Origin: SURF-21 sp964529285
GTDB taxonomy: Bacteria; Actinomycetota; Geothermincolia; Geothermincolales; RBG-13-55-18
Length of the DNA stretch: 64,000 nucleotides
Assembly (NCBI GenBank): GCA_964529285.1
Contig: CAZGWK010000008.1
Coordinates: 1-64,000 of the forward strand
Direction: 5' to 3'
The position numbers were made by a program, and so were the translations under genes. The notes beneath the pieces are model-generated. The model worked only from the letters and a program-made list of their open reading frames with translations, was not told the DNA's origin and ran no database searches. Below, piece after piece: positions 44,260 through 53,642 of this stretch; positions within the stretch are counted from its first letter, which is position 1; every line of letters starts with the position of its first letter.

Positions 44260-45216
44260 ATGGAGAAGAGAGAGCTCATCTACGAAGGGAAGGCGAAGAT
44301 GGTCTTCGCCACCGACCAGCCGGGGCAGGTGATCCACGAGTTCAAGGACGACGCCACCGCCTTCGACGGCAAGAAGCGCGGGACCATCGCCGGCAAGGGC
44401 GGGACTAACGCGCAGATGTCGGACGTTATCTTCCGCTACCTGGAGAAGAAGGGCGTGCATACCCACCATATAAAGCTCATCTCGGACAGCGAGATCGTCA
44501 CCTGGTGGCTGGAGATGTTCCAGGTGGAGATAATCGTGCGTAACTACGCCGCGGGAAGCCTGGCGAAACGGCTGGGATATGCGGAGAGGACGCAGATGAA
44601 CTCCCCACTGGTGGAGTTCTACTACAAGAGCGACGAGCTGGGAGACCCCATGCTCTCGCGCGAGCATATCCGCGAGCTGGGGCTTGCCACGGACGCCCAG
44701 CTGGACGAGATGGCCGCCATCGCTATCAAGGTGAATGACATCCTTACCCCCTACTTCGAAGCGCGCGGCCTCATCCTGGCCGATTTCAAGCTGGAGTTCG
44801 GGCAGAGGGGGGACAGGATATACCTGGGTGACGAGTTCAGCCCCGACGTATGCCGCCTCTGGGATATCGGAACGGGCGAGATCATGGACAAGGACCGTTT
44901 CCGTAAGGACCTGGGCGGGGAGGAGGAGGCATACGCCGAAGTGCTCAGGCGGGTGAAGGAGGAGGAAACAGGCTTGAGGGTATCCATCTACGTGTCCCCG
45001 AAGAAAGGCGTACTCGACCCCGCCGGGCAGGCTGCCCTCGGGGCGCTCAAGTCGCTGGGTTTCGGGGAGGTATCCGACGTCCAGATCGGAAAGTACATCA
45101 TCCTGCGCCTGGAGGGTATCGAATCCGCCGGGGCGGAGGAGCGCGTGGAGGAGATGTGCGAGAGGCTGCTGGCCAACCCTATAATCGAGGATTACCGTAT
45201 CGAGATCGAGGACTAA
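44260..45216 (+). CDS. purC: SAICAR synthetase fused to PurS
   Basis: 318 residues from ATG 44260 with GGGAG upstream. Residues 1 to about 235 are a full SAICAR synthetase: LIYEGKAKMVF, the IVRNYAAGSLAKRLG motif and LADFKLEFG, and DEFSPDVCRLWD. Residues about 239-318 are a complete PurS subunit (VSIYVSPKKGVLDPAGQAAL, LGFGEVSDVQIGKYI and RLEG). PurS is the small partner needed with PurQ by small-type PurL for FGAM synthesis, and no separate purS is seen in this operon; the fusion supplies it. The PurC half adds aspartate to CAIR. The two activities are steps 7 and 4, not consecutive, so the fusion probably sets stoichiometry. Confidence 0.93.
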   Translation: MEKRELIYEGKAKMVFATDQPGQVIHEFKDDATAFDGKKRGTIAGKGGTNAQMSDVIFRYLEKKGVHTHHIKLISDSEIVTWWLEMFQVEIIVRNYAAGSLAKRLGYAERTQMNSPLVEFYYKSDELGDPMLSREHIRELGLATDAQLDEMAAIAIKVNDILTPYFEARGLILADFKLEFGQRGDRIYLGDEFSPDVCRLWDIGTGEIMDKDRFRKDLGGEEEAYAEVLRRVKEEETGLRVSIYVSPKKGVLDPAGQAALGALKSLGFGEVSDVQIGKYIILRLEGIESAGAEERVEEMCERLLANPIIEDYRIEIED

Positions 45217-45222
45217 CAAGTT

Positions 45223-45250
45223 GGGGTCAGGTCTCAAATGTTGACCTTTC
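45223..45250. repeat. Family A solo arm inside the purine operon
   Basis: Matches 26 of 28 bases with 3283-3310, including GGGGTCAGGTCTCAAA and the trailing GACCTTTC. It begins six bases after the purC-purS stop and no partner arm lies in the 127-bp gap before purQ. Confidence 0.8.
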
Positions 45251-45343
45251 CTACCGTCGCGGGAGGCGAGCGGCGCGATGCATCCCGGAGATGCAATGCT
45301 TCGGCCTGGCCGCGGAAGAACGAGTGACGAGGAGATTATCCAG

Positions 45344-46042
45344 ATGAGATTCGGCGTGGTTGTTTTCCCCGGTTCCAACTGCGAGATGGATTGCCATTAC
45401 GTCATCGACAGGGTGTTGCGAGAGGACGTCGATTACGTCTGGCACCAGCAGACCGACGTATCCGCCTACGACTGCCTGGTGCTGCCGGGAGGGTTCTCTT
45501 ATGGGGACTACCTGCGCTGCGGGGCGATCGCCCGCTTCAGCCCGATAATGGAGGCGGTGGCGGAGTTCGCGCACGGCGGAGGCCTGGTCATCGGTATCTG
45601 CAACGGCTTCCAGATCCTGCTCGAGGCGGGACTGCTCCCCGGAGCGATGCTGCGCAATACCAGCATGTCCTTCATCTGCCGCTTCGTCAGCGTGCGGGTA
45701 GAGAACGCGGATTCTCCCTGGACCAACGCCGCCCGGGCAGGGCAGGTGCTGCGCATACCCATTGCCCACGGCGAGGGCAATTACACCGCCGACAGGGATA
45801 CCCACGCCCGGCTGGTGGAGGAAGGGCGGGTTATCCTGCGCTACTGTGACGAAAGCGGAGAGCGGGGCGGTGGTTCCAACCCCAACGGTTCCCTGGACGA
45901 TATCGCGGGCGTATGCAATGAGGGTTTCAACGTCTTCGGCCTCATGCCCCATCCCGAGCGCGCTTCCGAGGATTTCCTGGGCAGCACGGACGGGCTACTC
46001 ATATGGGAGTCCGTCATGGCACATTACCGAGGAAGAGGGTAG
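45344..46042 (+). CDS. purQ: FGAM synthase glutaminase subunit
   Basis: 232 residues from ATG 45344, with GAGGAG nine bases upstream. Class I glutamine amidotransferase: VVVFPGSNCEMD, GGFSYGDYLRCGAIA, the nucleophile in GICNGFQ and the His-Glu pair in MPHPERA. It hands ammonia from glutamine to PurL. It is the only short separate FGAM subunit; PurS is the C-terminal half of the preceding purC gene. Confidence 0.97.
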   Translation: MRFGVVVFPGSNCEMDCHYVIDRVLREDVDYVWHQQTDVSAYDCLVLPGGFSYGDYLRCGAIARFSPIMEAVAEFAHGGGLVIGICNGFQILLEAGLLPGAMLRNTSMSFICRFVSVRVENADSPWTNAARAGQVLRIPIAHGEGNYTADRDTHARLVEEGRVILRYCDESGERGGGSNPNGSLDDIAGVCNEGFNVFGLMPHPERASEDFLGSTDGLLIWESVMAHYRGRG

Positions 46043-46051
46043 GGTTGAGGT

Positions 46052-48259
46052 ATGGCTGAACTTTACGAAGAACTGGGCCTGACGGAGGACGAGTACCTCG
46101 ATATAGTCCGGCTCCTGGGCCGGGAACCGAGCAAAGTCGAGCTGGGGATGTACTCGCTCATGTGGAGCGAACACTGTTCCTACAAGAGCTCGAAAATGGT
46201 GCTCTCTCAGCTTCCCACCCGCGCCTCTTACGTCCTGCAGGGCCCGGGGGAGAACGCGGGGATAATCGACATCGGAGGCGGGCTGGCGGTCGCCTTCAAA
46301 ATAGAATCCCACAATCACCCCAGCGCGGTCGAGCCCTACCAGGGGGCGGCCACGGGCATCGGGGGGATCGTGCGCGACATCTTCACCATGGGCGCTCGCC
46401 CCATCGCCTGCCTCGACCCCCTGCGTTTCGGCAGCCTGGACAGCCCCCGCCAGCGTTATCTCTTCGGCGGTGTCATCGCCGGCATAGCCGGCTACGGCAA
46501 CTGCCTTGGTATCCCCACCGTTGGCGGTGACATATATTTCGACGATTGTTACGACGGGAATATCCTCGTCAACGTGATGTGTATCGGCATCATGGCCAAG
46601 GAAAACTTTATCCGGGGACAGGCCACCGGCGTAGGCAATGCGGTGGTGCTCATGGGCAACCGCACCGGCCGCGACGGTATCGGAGGCGCATCGATCCTGG
46701 CCTCCCAGGAATTCGACGAGACCAGCCAGGAGAAGCGGCCCAGCGTACAGGTGGGAGACCCGTTTACCGAAAAACTCCTCATCGAGGCCTGCCTGGAGCT
46801 CCTGGAGAAAAACCTGCTCGTCGGACTGCAGGACCTGGGTGCGGCCGGCATATCCTGCGCCTGCTCGGAGACGGCGGCGCGCGGGGGCGTGGGGATGAGT
46901 ATCGACCTGGGCCGTGTACCCCTGAGGGAGGAGATGGACCCCTTCGAGATCATGATCTCGGAATCCCAGGAGCGCATGCTGGCCATCGCCGAGCCGGACA
47001 AGCTGGATGAGGTGCTGGATGTCTGCGAGAGGTGGGGGCTAAGTGCCGTCGTGATCGGTGAGGTGACGGATGGGGATACCCTCGAGATCAGCTGGTACGG
47101 CGAGAAGGTTGTAGAGGTACCGGCGTCATCCCTTGCCAACGGACCGGTCTACGACCGGGCCGCGGAAAGGCCTGCCTACATCGACGAGGTGCACGCGGCC
47201 GACCTTGCCGCATTAGATCATCCCCCCGATCTCAACCGGGTGCTCCTGGACCTGGTGAGCGGGCCCAACCTTTGCGACAAGAGGATGGTCTACGAGCAGT
47301 ACGATCACATGGTACAGCTCAATACTGTCGTCTATCCGGGTTCCGATGCCGCCGTGCTGCGCGTAAAGGACACCAGCAAGGCCCTGGCCGTTTCGGTTGA
47401 CGGTAACTCCCGCTACGTTTATCTCGATCCCCATGCGGGGACCCAGATAGCGGTGGCCGAGGCGGCGCGCAACGTGGTCGCAGCGGGGGGCGTACCCATG
47501 GCCCTCACCAACTGCCTTAACTTCGGCAACCCGGAGCGCCCCGATATCTTCTGGCAGTTCAAGGAGTCCGTGCGAGGCCTTGCCGAAGCGGCGCGTTACC
47601 TGGAGCTGCCCGTGGTGAGCGGCAATGTTAGTTTCTACAACGAATCTTTCGGAACGGCCATCTACCCCACCCCGGTGATCGGGATGGTAGGTCTCATAGG
47701 GAACCTGGACAACCGGCGCACCATCGCCTTCCCCGCAGAGGGCCTGGTGGTGTTGATGCTGGGAGATACCATGGATGAGCTGGGAGGTTCGGAATACCTC
47801 AAGCTTTCACACGCTATGGTGGCGGGCCGGCCTCCCGCGATCGATCTGCGCATGGAGAAAGGGGTCCAGACCACCTGCATCGAGGGCATCAGGAGGGGCA
47901 TCATACTATCCGCCCACGACTGTTCGGAAGGGGGCGCGGCCGTTGCCCTCCTGGAGTGCTGCTGTGGCGGTGTGGGCGCGGACCTGAAGGTCGAAACCAG
48001 CCTTGCCCCGGCGAGCTGGTTGTTCAGCGAAAGCCAGTCCCGCTTCGTGGTGACCGTACGAGCTGAGGAACTCGAGGCGCTGCGCGGCCTCGCGAGCGCT
48101 CGCAAGGTAGCGGTGCACGTCCTGGGGAATTCCGGTGGTGACCGGCTCATTATCAACGATTGGATCGACCTCGGGGTGGGAGAGATGCGCGCGGCAAGGG
48201 AAGGGGCGCTCGAGGAAATGATGGATAAACAGGGAAGTGCAGGTTATGCAGAGCAATAA
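46052..48259 (+). CDS. purL: FGAM synthase large subunit, small-type PurL
   Basis: 735 residues, the small form that requires PurS and PurQ, both encoded just upstream. YSLMWSEHCSYKSSK near the start, GGGLAVAFKIESHNHPSAVEP, the DLGAAGISCACSETAARGG segment and HDCSEGGAAVALLECC are diagnostic. It starts at ATG 46052, nine bases after the purQ stop. It makes FGAM from FGAR (step 4). Confidence 0.98.
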   Translation: MAELYEELGLTEDEYLDIVRLLGREPSKVELGMYSLMWSEHCSYKSSKMVLSQLPTRASYVLQGPGENAGIIDIGGGLAVAFKIESHNHPSAVEPYQGAATGIGGIVRDIFTMGARPIACLDPLRFGSLDSPRQRYLFGGVIAGIAGYGNCLGIPTVGGDIYFDDCYDGNILVNVMCIGIMAKENFIRGQATGVGNAVVLMGNRTGRDGIGGASILASQEFDETSQEKRPSVQVGDPFTEKLLIEACLELLEKNLLVGLQDLGAAGISCACSETAARGGVGMSIDLGRVPLREEMDPFEIMISESQERMLAIAEPDKLDEVLDVCERWGLSAVVIGEVTDGDTLEISWYGEKVVEVPASSLANGPVYDRAAERPAYIDEVHAADLAALDHPPDLNRVLLDLVSGPNLCDKRMVYEQYDHMVQLNTVVYPGSDAAVLRVKDTSKALAVSVDGNSRYVYLDPHAGTQIAVAEAARNVVAAGGVPMALTNCLNFGNPERPDIFWQFKESVRGLAEAARYLELPVVSGNVSFYNESFGTAIYPTPVIGMVGLIGNLDNRRTIAFPAEGLVVLMLGDTMDELGGSEYLKLSHAMVAGRPPAIDLRMEKGVQTTCIEGIRRGIILSAHDCSEGGAAVALLECCCGGVGADLKVETSLAPASWLFSESQSRFVVTVRAEELEALRGLASARKVAVHVLGNSGGDRLIINDWIDLGVGEMRAAREGALEEMMDKQGSAGYAEQ

Positions 48260-48280
48260 AGCCAGGGGTGAAGACGGCAC

Positions 48281-49699
48281 ATGAGTTTTGAGCTGAACGA
48301 ATCGTGCGGCGTGTTCGGGATCCATACCCGCGAGGACGACGTGGCTAAACTTACCTATTATGCCCTTTATGCCCTGCAGCACCGCGGGCAGGAGAGCGCG
48401 GGTATAGCCGTGTCCGACGGCAGGGAGACGCTCATGCTCAAGGACATGGGCATGGTGTCGCAGGTATTCAGCGAAAGAGACCTCAACAACCTCAAGGGGC
48501 ACATAGCCATCGGCCACGTGAGGTATTCGACCACGGGCTCGACTTACTGGGAGAACGCGCAGCCGGTGCAGGTGCCGCGCCGGGGCGGCTCGGTGTTCGT
48601 GGCGCACAACGGCAACCTCATCAATACCGTCGAGCTGCGTGACGAGCTCAAGGCCGCGGGGTTCCGCTTCCGTTCCACCTCGGACACGGAGGTCATCGCG
48701 GTCATGCTGGCCCGTTCCAAGCAGTCCGATATCGTGGATGCCGTCAAGGAGGTCCTCCCCCGTCTCGTCGGGGCATACTCTCTCGCCATCATGACGGAGG
48801 ACAAGCTCATCGGGGCGAGGGACCCCTACGGCATCAGGCCCCTCTGCGTCGGTAGTTACAAGGACGGTTTCGCCATCTCCAGCGAGAGCGCGGGCCTGGA
48901 TATCATCGGCGCCGAATACCTTGCAGAATTGCCCCCCGGGGAGATAGCCGTCATCGACGACGAGGGCCTTAAATCCGAGACGGCCCAGGAAGTGCGTAAA
49001 CCGTCCCTGTGTATCTTCGAGATCATTTATTTCGCCCGACCGGATTCCATCATGTACGGCACCTACCTCTACCACGCTCGCAAGCACATGGGCATGAGCC
49101 TGGCGGATGAAGCGCCGGTGGAGGCGGACGTGGTCATGCCCATCCCCGATACGGGCGTGCCGGCGGCGATAGGATATTCCCAGGTCTCGGGCATCCCTTT
49201 TGGCGAGGGATTGATCAAGAACCGCTACATAGGTCGTACCTTCATACAGCCCACCCAGGCTATCCGCCAGCTCGGGGTGCGCCTGAAGCTCAACCCCCTA
49301 ATCCATGACATCAGGGACAAGCGCCTGGTGGTCGTGGACGATTCCATCGTGCGCGGCAACACCACCAAGGAGATAGTTAAGATGCTCAGGGACGCGGGGG
49401 CCAGGGAAGTTCACATGCGCATAAGCTCGCCCCCGGACAAGTATCCCTGTTTCTACGGTATTGACACCGCCATACGCAAGCAACTCATCGCATCTTCCCG
49501 TAAGGTCGAGGATATTGGACGTTTCATCGGGGCCGACAGCCTGCACTACCTGAGCATGGACAGCCTGGTCAAGGCCACGCGCCGCCCCAAGGAGGATTTC
49601 TGCACGGCCTGTTTCGACGGGGAATATCCCATACCCGTCCCGGATGATTTCCTGATGAAAAAGTGCAGGTTAGAGGACGGCAGGGTGGGGGTACAATAG
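48281..49699 (+). CDS. purF: Amidophosphoribosyltransferase
   Basis: 472 residues, Bacillus-type: a short leader ends before the Cys of ESCGVFGIHT, which would become the N-terminal nucleophile after self-cleavage. The PRPP-binding motif VVVDDSIVRGNTTKE is intact, and Cys residues in KPSLC, YPCFYGIDT and FCTAC are placed to hold the [4Fe-4S] cluster. It catalyses the committed first purine step and should be feedback-inhibited by nucleotides. AGGGG upstream of the ATG is modest. purM follows. Confidence 0.97.
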   Translation: MSFELNESCGVFGIHTREDDVAKLTYYALYALQHRGQESAGIAVSDGRETLMLKDMGMVSQVFSERDLNNLKGHIAIGHVRYSTTGSTYWENAQPVQVPRRGGSVFVAHNGNLINTVELRDELKAAGFRFRSTSDTEVIAVMLARSKQSDIVDAVKEVLPRLVGAYSLAIMTEDKLIGARDPYGIRPLCVGSYKDGFAISSESAGLDIIGAEYLAELPPGEIAVIDDEGLKSETAQEVRKPSLCIFEIIYFARPDSIMYGTYLYHARKHMGMSLADEAPVEADVVMPIPDTGVPAAIGYSQVSGIPFGEGLIKNRYIGRTFIQPTQAIRQLGVRLKLNPLIHDIRDKRLVVVDDSIVRGNTTKEIVKMLRDAGAREVHMRISSPPDKYPCFYGIDTAIRKQLIASSRKVEDIGRFIGADSLHYLSMDSLVKATRRPKEDFCTACFDGEYPIPVPDDFLMKKCRLEDGRVGVQ

Positions 49700-49812
49700 A
49701 CCAGGCAGCGCGCGTGAGGGCGGCGATACCCCATGCATTTCCATGGGCGTTTCCGTGTCGGTATGCCGGAGCGTCTTATCCGGGTGCGAGATGGACGAAA
49801 GGCAGGGTCGGA

Positions 49813-50877
49813 TTGGATAAGGAAAGCGAAAAGAGGAATTCCCGCGAGCCGCTTACGTATTACGACGCTGGAGTGGATATAGAGGCGGGCAACAAGGCGG
49901 TGGAATTGATCGGGGAAGACGTAGCCTCCACCTTCCGGCCCGAAGTACTTTCCGAACTCGGAGGGTTCGGAGCACTTTTTTCCGCGCGGCTCGACGGCTA
50001 CGAAGATCCCGTGCTGGTGTCCTCGGTGGACGGGGTGGGGACCAAGCTCAAGGTGGCCCAGATGCTCGACCGTCACGACACCATCGGCATCGACCTGGTC
50101 GCCATGTGCGTCGACGACATCGTAACTTGCGGAGCCGAGCCCCTCTTTCTCCTGGACTACCTGGCCATGGGGAGGATCGATCCGCAGAAGGTAAAGGAAA
50201 TCGTATCGGGTATAGCGCGCGGCTGCAGGCGCTGCGGCTGCGCCCTCGTAGGTGGCGAGACGGCAGAGCATCCGGGAGTGATGGGAGAGGACGAATACGA
50301 CCTTGCCGGCTTTGCGGTCGGGGTCGTGGACCGGGCAAGCATCATCGATGGATCCCGTATTGTACCTGGAGACGCCATCATCGGGTTGATGAGCACCGGT
50401 CTGCATTCCAATGGCTACTCCCTGGCGCGCAAGATATTCTTCGAGCTGAACGATTTCGACCCCGGCGACCGCCTGCGGGGACTGTCCGCCACCCTGGGCG
50501 AGGAGCTTCTTACGCCGACCGAGATCTACGCCCCCGGTATCCTGCGCCTGGCGCGCGAGATGGACGTAAAGGGCGTGGTTCACTTCACGGGGGGCGGGCT
50601 CATCGAGAACATCCCGCGGGTGCTCCCGCCCGGTGTCGACGCTACTATCGACGTGACCAGCTGGCATGCGCCCAGCATCTTCAAGATCATCAAGGATATG
50701 GGAAAGGTCGAAGAAGTCGAGATGCTGAGGGCCTTCAATATGGGTATAGGCATGGCGGTCATCGTCGACGTGGGTGATTTCCGCCAGGCCTTGCACGTAC
50801 TGAGCCTGGCCAACTACCGTGCCGTCCGCATCGGTGAGCTGCGCGAGGGTACCGGCGGCATCCGCATCACGCGCTGA
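49813..50877 (+). CDS. purM: AIR synthetase
   Basis: 354 residues from TTG 49813, with GCAGGG upstream; the frame is open to 49663, but that part is Arg/Pro-rich and lacks a ribosome-binding site. Motifs: TYYDAGVDIEAGNKAVE, VSSVDGVGTKLKVA, CVDDIVTCGAEPLFLLDYLA, GGETAEHPGVM and HFTGGGLIENIPR. It closes FGAM to AIR with ATP (step 5). The 113-bp gap after purF holds nothing recognisable. Confidence 0.95.
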   Translation: MDKESEKRNSREPLTYYDAGVDIEAGNKAVELIGEDVASTFRPEVLSELGGFGALFSARLDGYEDPVLVSSVDGVGTKLKVAQMLDRHDTIGIDLVAMCVDDIVTCGAEPLFLLDYLAMGRIDPQKVKEIVSGIARGCRRCGCALVGGETAEHPGVMGEDEYDLAGFAVGVVDRASIIDGSRIVPGDAIIGLMSTGLHSNGYSLARKIFFELNDFDPGDRLRGLSATLGEELLTPTEIYAPGILRLAREMDVKGVVHFTGGGLIENIPRVLPPGVDATIDVTSWHAPSIFKIIKDMGKVEEVEMLRAFNMGIGMAVIVDVGDFRQALHVLSLANYRAVRIGELREGTGGIRITR

Positions 50878-50900
50878 CATTCACGGAAGGGGGTGGGGGC

Positions 50901-51524
50901 TTGAGCAAGCCCTGCCGGCTGGGTATTCTCGTTTCGGGCAGCGGCACCAACATGGAGAATATCGCCGCTGAGATAGAGGAAGGCGGCCTGCGGGCGCGTA
51001 TCGCCATAGTCATCAGCGACGTGGAGGATGCCTTTGCGCTGGTGCGGGCGAGAAGGCACGGCCTGCAAGCCGTCTACGTGGATCCCGATGCGTTTTCAAA
51101 CCGTTCCGCCTACGACCGGGAAATCGCGCGCATCCTGCAGGAGAACAACGTGGATCTGGTGGTGTTGGCGGGATACATGCGCCTGGTGGGGCCGGAGTTC
51201 GTGGAGGCTTTCCGCAACCGCATCGTAAACATCCATCCCGCCCTGCTTCCCGCGTTCCCCGGAACCTCGGGAGTGGCCGATGCTCTTGCCTACGGGGTAA
51301 AGGTCACCGGGGTCACCGTTCATTTCGTAGACGAGGGTCTGGACACCGGTCCCATAATCCTGCAGGACACCGTTCCCGTTCTTCCCGGGGACGGTGAAGA
51401 AAGTCTGCACCAGCGTATCCACGAGGTGGAATACCGTCTTTATGCGCAGGCCATACGTTGCTTTTGCGAGGGGCGCCTGCGCGTGGAGGGAAGACGGGTA
51501 CATATCCTCGAGGAAGGACCATAA
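50901..51524 (+). CDS. purN: GAR formyltransferase
   Basis: 207 residues, TTG 50901 after AAGGGGGTGGGGG. LGILVSGSGTNMENIA, the catalytic NIHPALLPAFPG (Asn-His pair) and VTVHFVDEGLDTGPII with its Asp are present. It uses 10-formyl-tetrahydrofolate to formylate GAR (step 3), 24 bp after purM. Confidence 0.96.
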   Translation: MSKPCRLGILVSGSGTNMENIAAEIEEGGLRARIAIVISDVEDAFALVRARRHGLQAVYVDPDAFSNRSAYDREIARILQENNVDLVVLAGYMRLVGPEFVEAFRNRIVNIHPALLPAFPGTSGVADALAYGVKVTGVTVHFVDEGLDTGPIILQDTVPVLPGDGEESLHQRIHEVEYRLYAQAIRCFCEGRLRVEGRRVHILEEGP

Positions 51525-51578
51525 TGGCTTGTGCCGAGCGGAAGGCTTCGTAAACCAATGCTTGAGGAGGGATAATTC

Positions 51579-53123
51579 ATGGCCGGGATAGAGAGGGCGC
51601 TTATAAGCGTATCCAACAAGGCCGGGGTCGTTGGGCTCGCGAAGGAACTCGTGGAAATGGGCGTCGAGATCATCTCGACGGGAGGGACGCAGGCGAAACT
51701 GCGCGAGGAAGGCATCGACGTCATGCCCATCTCCGAGGTTACCGGGTTCCACGAGATGATGGACGGCAGGGTGAAGACCTTGCACCCTCACATCCACGCT
51801 GCCCTGCTGGCGGACCGCGGCAATGCCGGGCACATGGAGGAGATCGCGCGCATGGGCATCAAGCCCATCGACCTGGTCATCGTCAACCTCTATCCCTTCG
51901 CGGAGACCATCGCGCGGCCGGGGACCACCCTGGAGGAAGCGGTGGAGCAGATCGATATCGGCGGCGTCGCCCTCATCCGCGCGGCGGCGAAGAACTTCTC
52001 CGGCGTAGCGGTGGTCACCAATCCCAGGCGCTATTCCTCTCTCCTCCTGGAGATGCAGCGCAGCGGCGGCGACCTCTCGAGTGAGACGCGCCGCTCGCTT
52101 GCCGCAGAGGGCTTCAGGCATACCGCGGATTACGACGCCGCTATCTATGCCTATCTCTCCAAGGCTTTCGAGGAGTTCCCGGAGACGTTGAGCCTCCAGC
52201 TCAAGAAGAAGGCGGAGCTCAGGTACGGGGAGAATCCCCACCAGAAAGGAGCCCTTTACCAGGAGATTGGAGCGCCCCCCGCCTCTCTGGTCCTCGCCGA
52301 ACAGTGGCACGGTAAAGAGCTCTCCTTCAACAACGTACTGGATGCCGATGCCGCCTGGTCGCTGGCCAAGGAGTTCTCTTCCCCCGCGGCGGTGATGATC
52401 AAGCACAACAACCCGTGCGGCGTGGCCACGGCCGAAAGGCTGGCCACCGCGTGGCGGAACGCGTACGAGTGCGACAAGGTGAGTGCCTTCGGGAGCGTGA
52501 TGGCTTTCAACCGTCCCATCGACGAGGAGACGGCGGAGCTGATCAACTCCATCTTCGTGGAGGCGGTCATCGCTCCCGCTTACTCGCAGCAGGCGCGCAG
52601 GATGCTGCAGGGCAAGGAGGACATCCGCCTGCTCACCCTGCCGCTGGAGAAAGAGGTGCAATCGTCCCTCAAGGACCTCAAGCGTGTGGACGGGGGCATC
52701 CTCGTTCAGGACTACGACAGGGGCGAGGACGATCTCAGCCGGGCCGGCTTCGTCGGCGACCGCAGGCCGAGCGAGGAGCAATGGGAGGAGCTGGTCTTCG
52801 CATGGAAGGTGGCCAGGCATACACGCTCCAACGCCATTGTCCTCGCCAGGGACATGGCGACGACAGGCATAGGCGCGGGCCAGATGAACCGCCTCGACGC
52901 TGCTTATCTTGCATTGCGCACTGCGGGGGACAAGGCCCGCGGGTCGGTCTGCGCAAGCGACGCGTTCTTTCCCTTTCCGGATGCGGTGGCACTGGCAGCC
53001 GATGCGGGCGTTGAGGCTTTCATCCAGCCGGGGGGATCCATGCGGGACGAGGAGACCTTCGCCGAGATCGACAAGCGCGGACTGGTGATGGTACTTACCG
53101 GCAAGCGCCACTTCCGCCACTAA
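51579..53123 (+). CDS. purH: Bifunctional AICAR transformylase/IMP cyclohydrolase
   Basis: 514 residues. N-terminal IMP cyclohydrolase (RALISVSNKAGVVGLAKEL, then STGGTQAKL and DGRVKTLHPHIHAALL) and C-terminal AICAR transformylase (LRYGENPHQKGALY, IKHNNPCGVATA, SDAFFPFPDAV, QPGGSMRDEE). It carries out the last two steps to IMP. GAGGAGG upstream of the ATG is strong. Last pathway gene of the operon; the next gene is a small membrane protein. Confidence 0.98.
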   Translation: MAGIERALISVSNKAGVVGLAKELVEMGVEIISTGGTQAKLREEGIDVMPISEVTGFHEMMDGRVKTLHPHIHAALLADRGNAGHMEEIARMGIKPIDLVIVNLYPFAETIARPGTTLEEAVEQIDIGGVALIRAAAKNFSGVAVVTNPRRYSSLLLEMQRSGGDLSSETRRSLAAEGFRHTADYDAAIYAYLSKAFEEFPETLSLQLKKKAELRYGENPHQKGALYQEIGAPPASLVLAEQWHGKELSFNNVLDADAAWSLAKEFSSPAAVMIKHNNPCGVATAERLATAWRNAYECDKVSAFGSVMAFNRPIDEETAELINSIFVEAVIAPAYSQQARRMLQGKEDIRLLTLPLEKEVQSSLKDLKRVDGGILVQDYDRGEDDLSRAGFVGDRRPSEEQWEELVFAWKVARHTRSNAIVLARDMATTGIGAGQMNRLDAAYLALRTAGDKARGSVCASDAFFPFPDAVALAADAGVEAFIQPGGSMRDEETFAEIDKRGLVMVLTGKRHFRH

Positions 53124-53160
53124 CATGTCCACATGGGGCCCGATAATGTAACATTGCAGT

Positions 53161-53490
53161 ATGAACAAGTTCTTTCTGGTGGTGCGCATCATCGTTCTGT
53201 TGGCTTTGCTCTTCCTGCTGGCCGCCGTATTCTGGGGCGTGGCCAACCGCGAGAGCTCTCACGCGTCGGATAGTACGGTTGATACCTACGAGCAGTACCA
53301 GAGGTCAAAGCCGGCCGGTTATACCTCCATCCTGCTCATAGCCCTGGTAGTGGTGGGAATCTTCGTGGTGCTCGCATCCATATTCTTCGAGTATCATCAG
53401 TTACGAAAGGGAACGCCGCGCGCAACTCCGGGCTCCACGCGCGATATTCCGCGCGGGCAAGAGGATACGCACAAGGGAGAATGGCAGTAG
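53161..53490 (+). CDS. Small two-helix membrane protein
   Basis: 109 residues. Two membrane helices (FLVVRIIVLLALLFLLAAVFW and ILLIALVVVGIFVVLASIF) flank a short polar loop, and a Arg/Thr-rich tail follows. No family recognised. There is no clear ribosome-binding site; a GATAAT sits 12 to 17 bases before the ATG, so a leaderless transcript is possible. It follows purH by 37 bp but need not belong to the operon. Confidence 0.6.
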   Translation: MNKFFLVVRIIVLLALLFLLAAVFWGVANRESSHASDSTVDTYEQYQRSKPAGYTSILLIALVVVGIFVVLASIFFEYHQLRKGTPRATPGSTRDIPRGQEDTHKGEWQ

Positions 53491-53642
53491 ACGGGCTCCC
53501 CGTATGGAGTCAGTAGTTCAAACCGAGAAAAGTTGACGGTTATCAGGCCGGGCATTCAGAGAAGGCCAGGCGCTGACATGCCGGATAATAAGGTCGGGTG
53601 TGCACACCACATCGCACGCTCGATTTGCTAAGGAGGAACGCC

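Noticed and set aside
51096..53246. 716-residue minus-strand open frame antisense to purN and purH
   Set aside because: A GC-rich shadow frame; the plus strand holds two well-conserved purine genes with good ribosome-binding sites, and the antisense product has no recognisable family.
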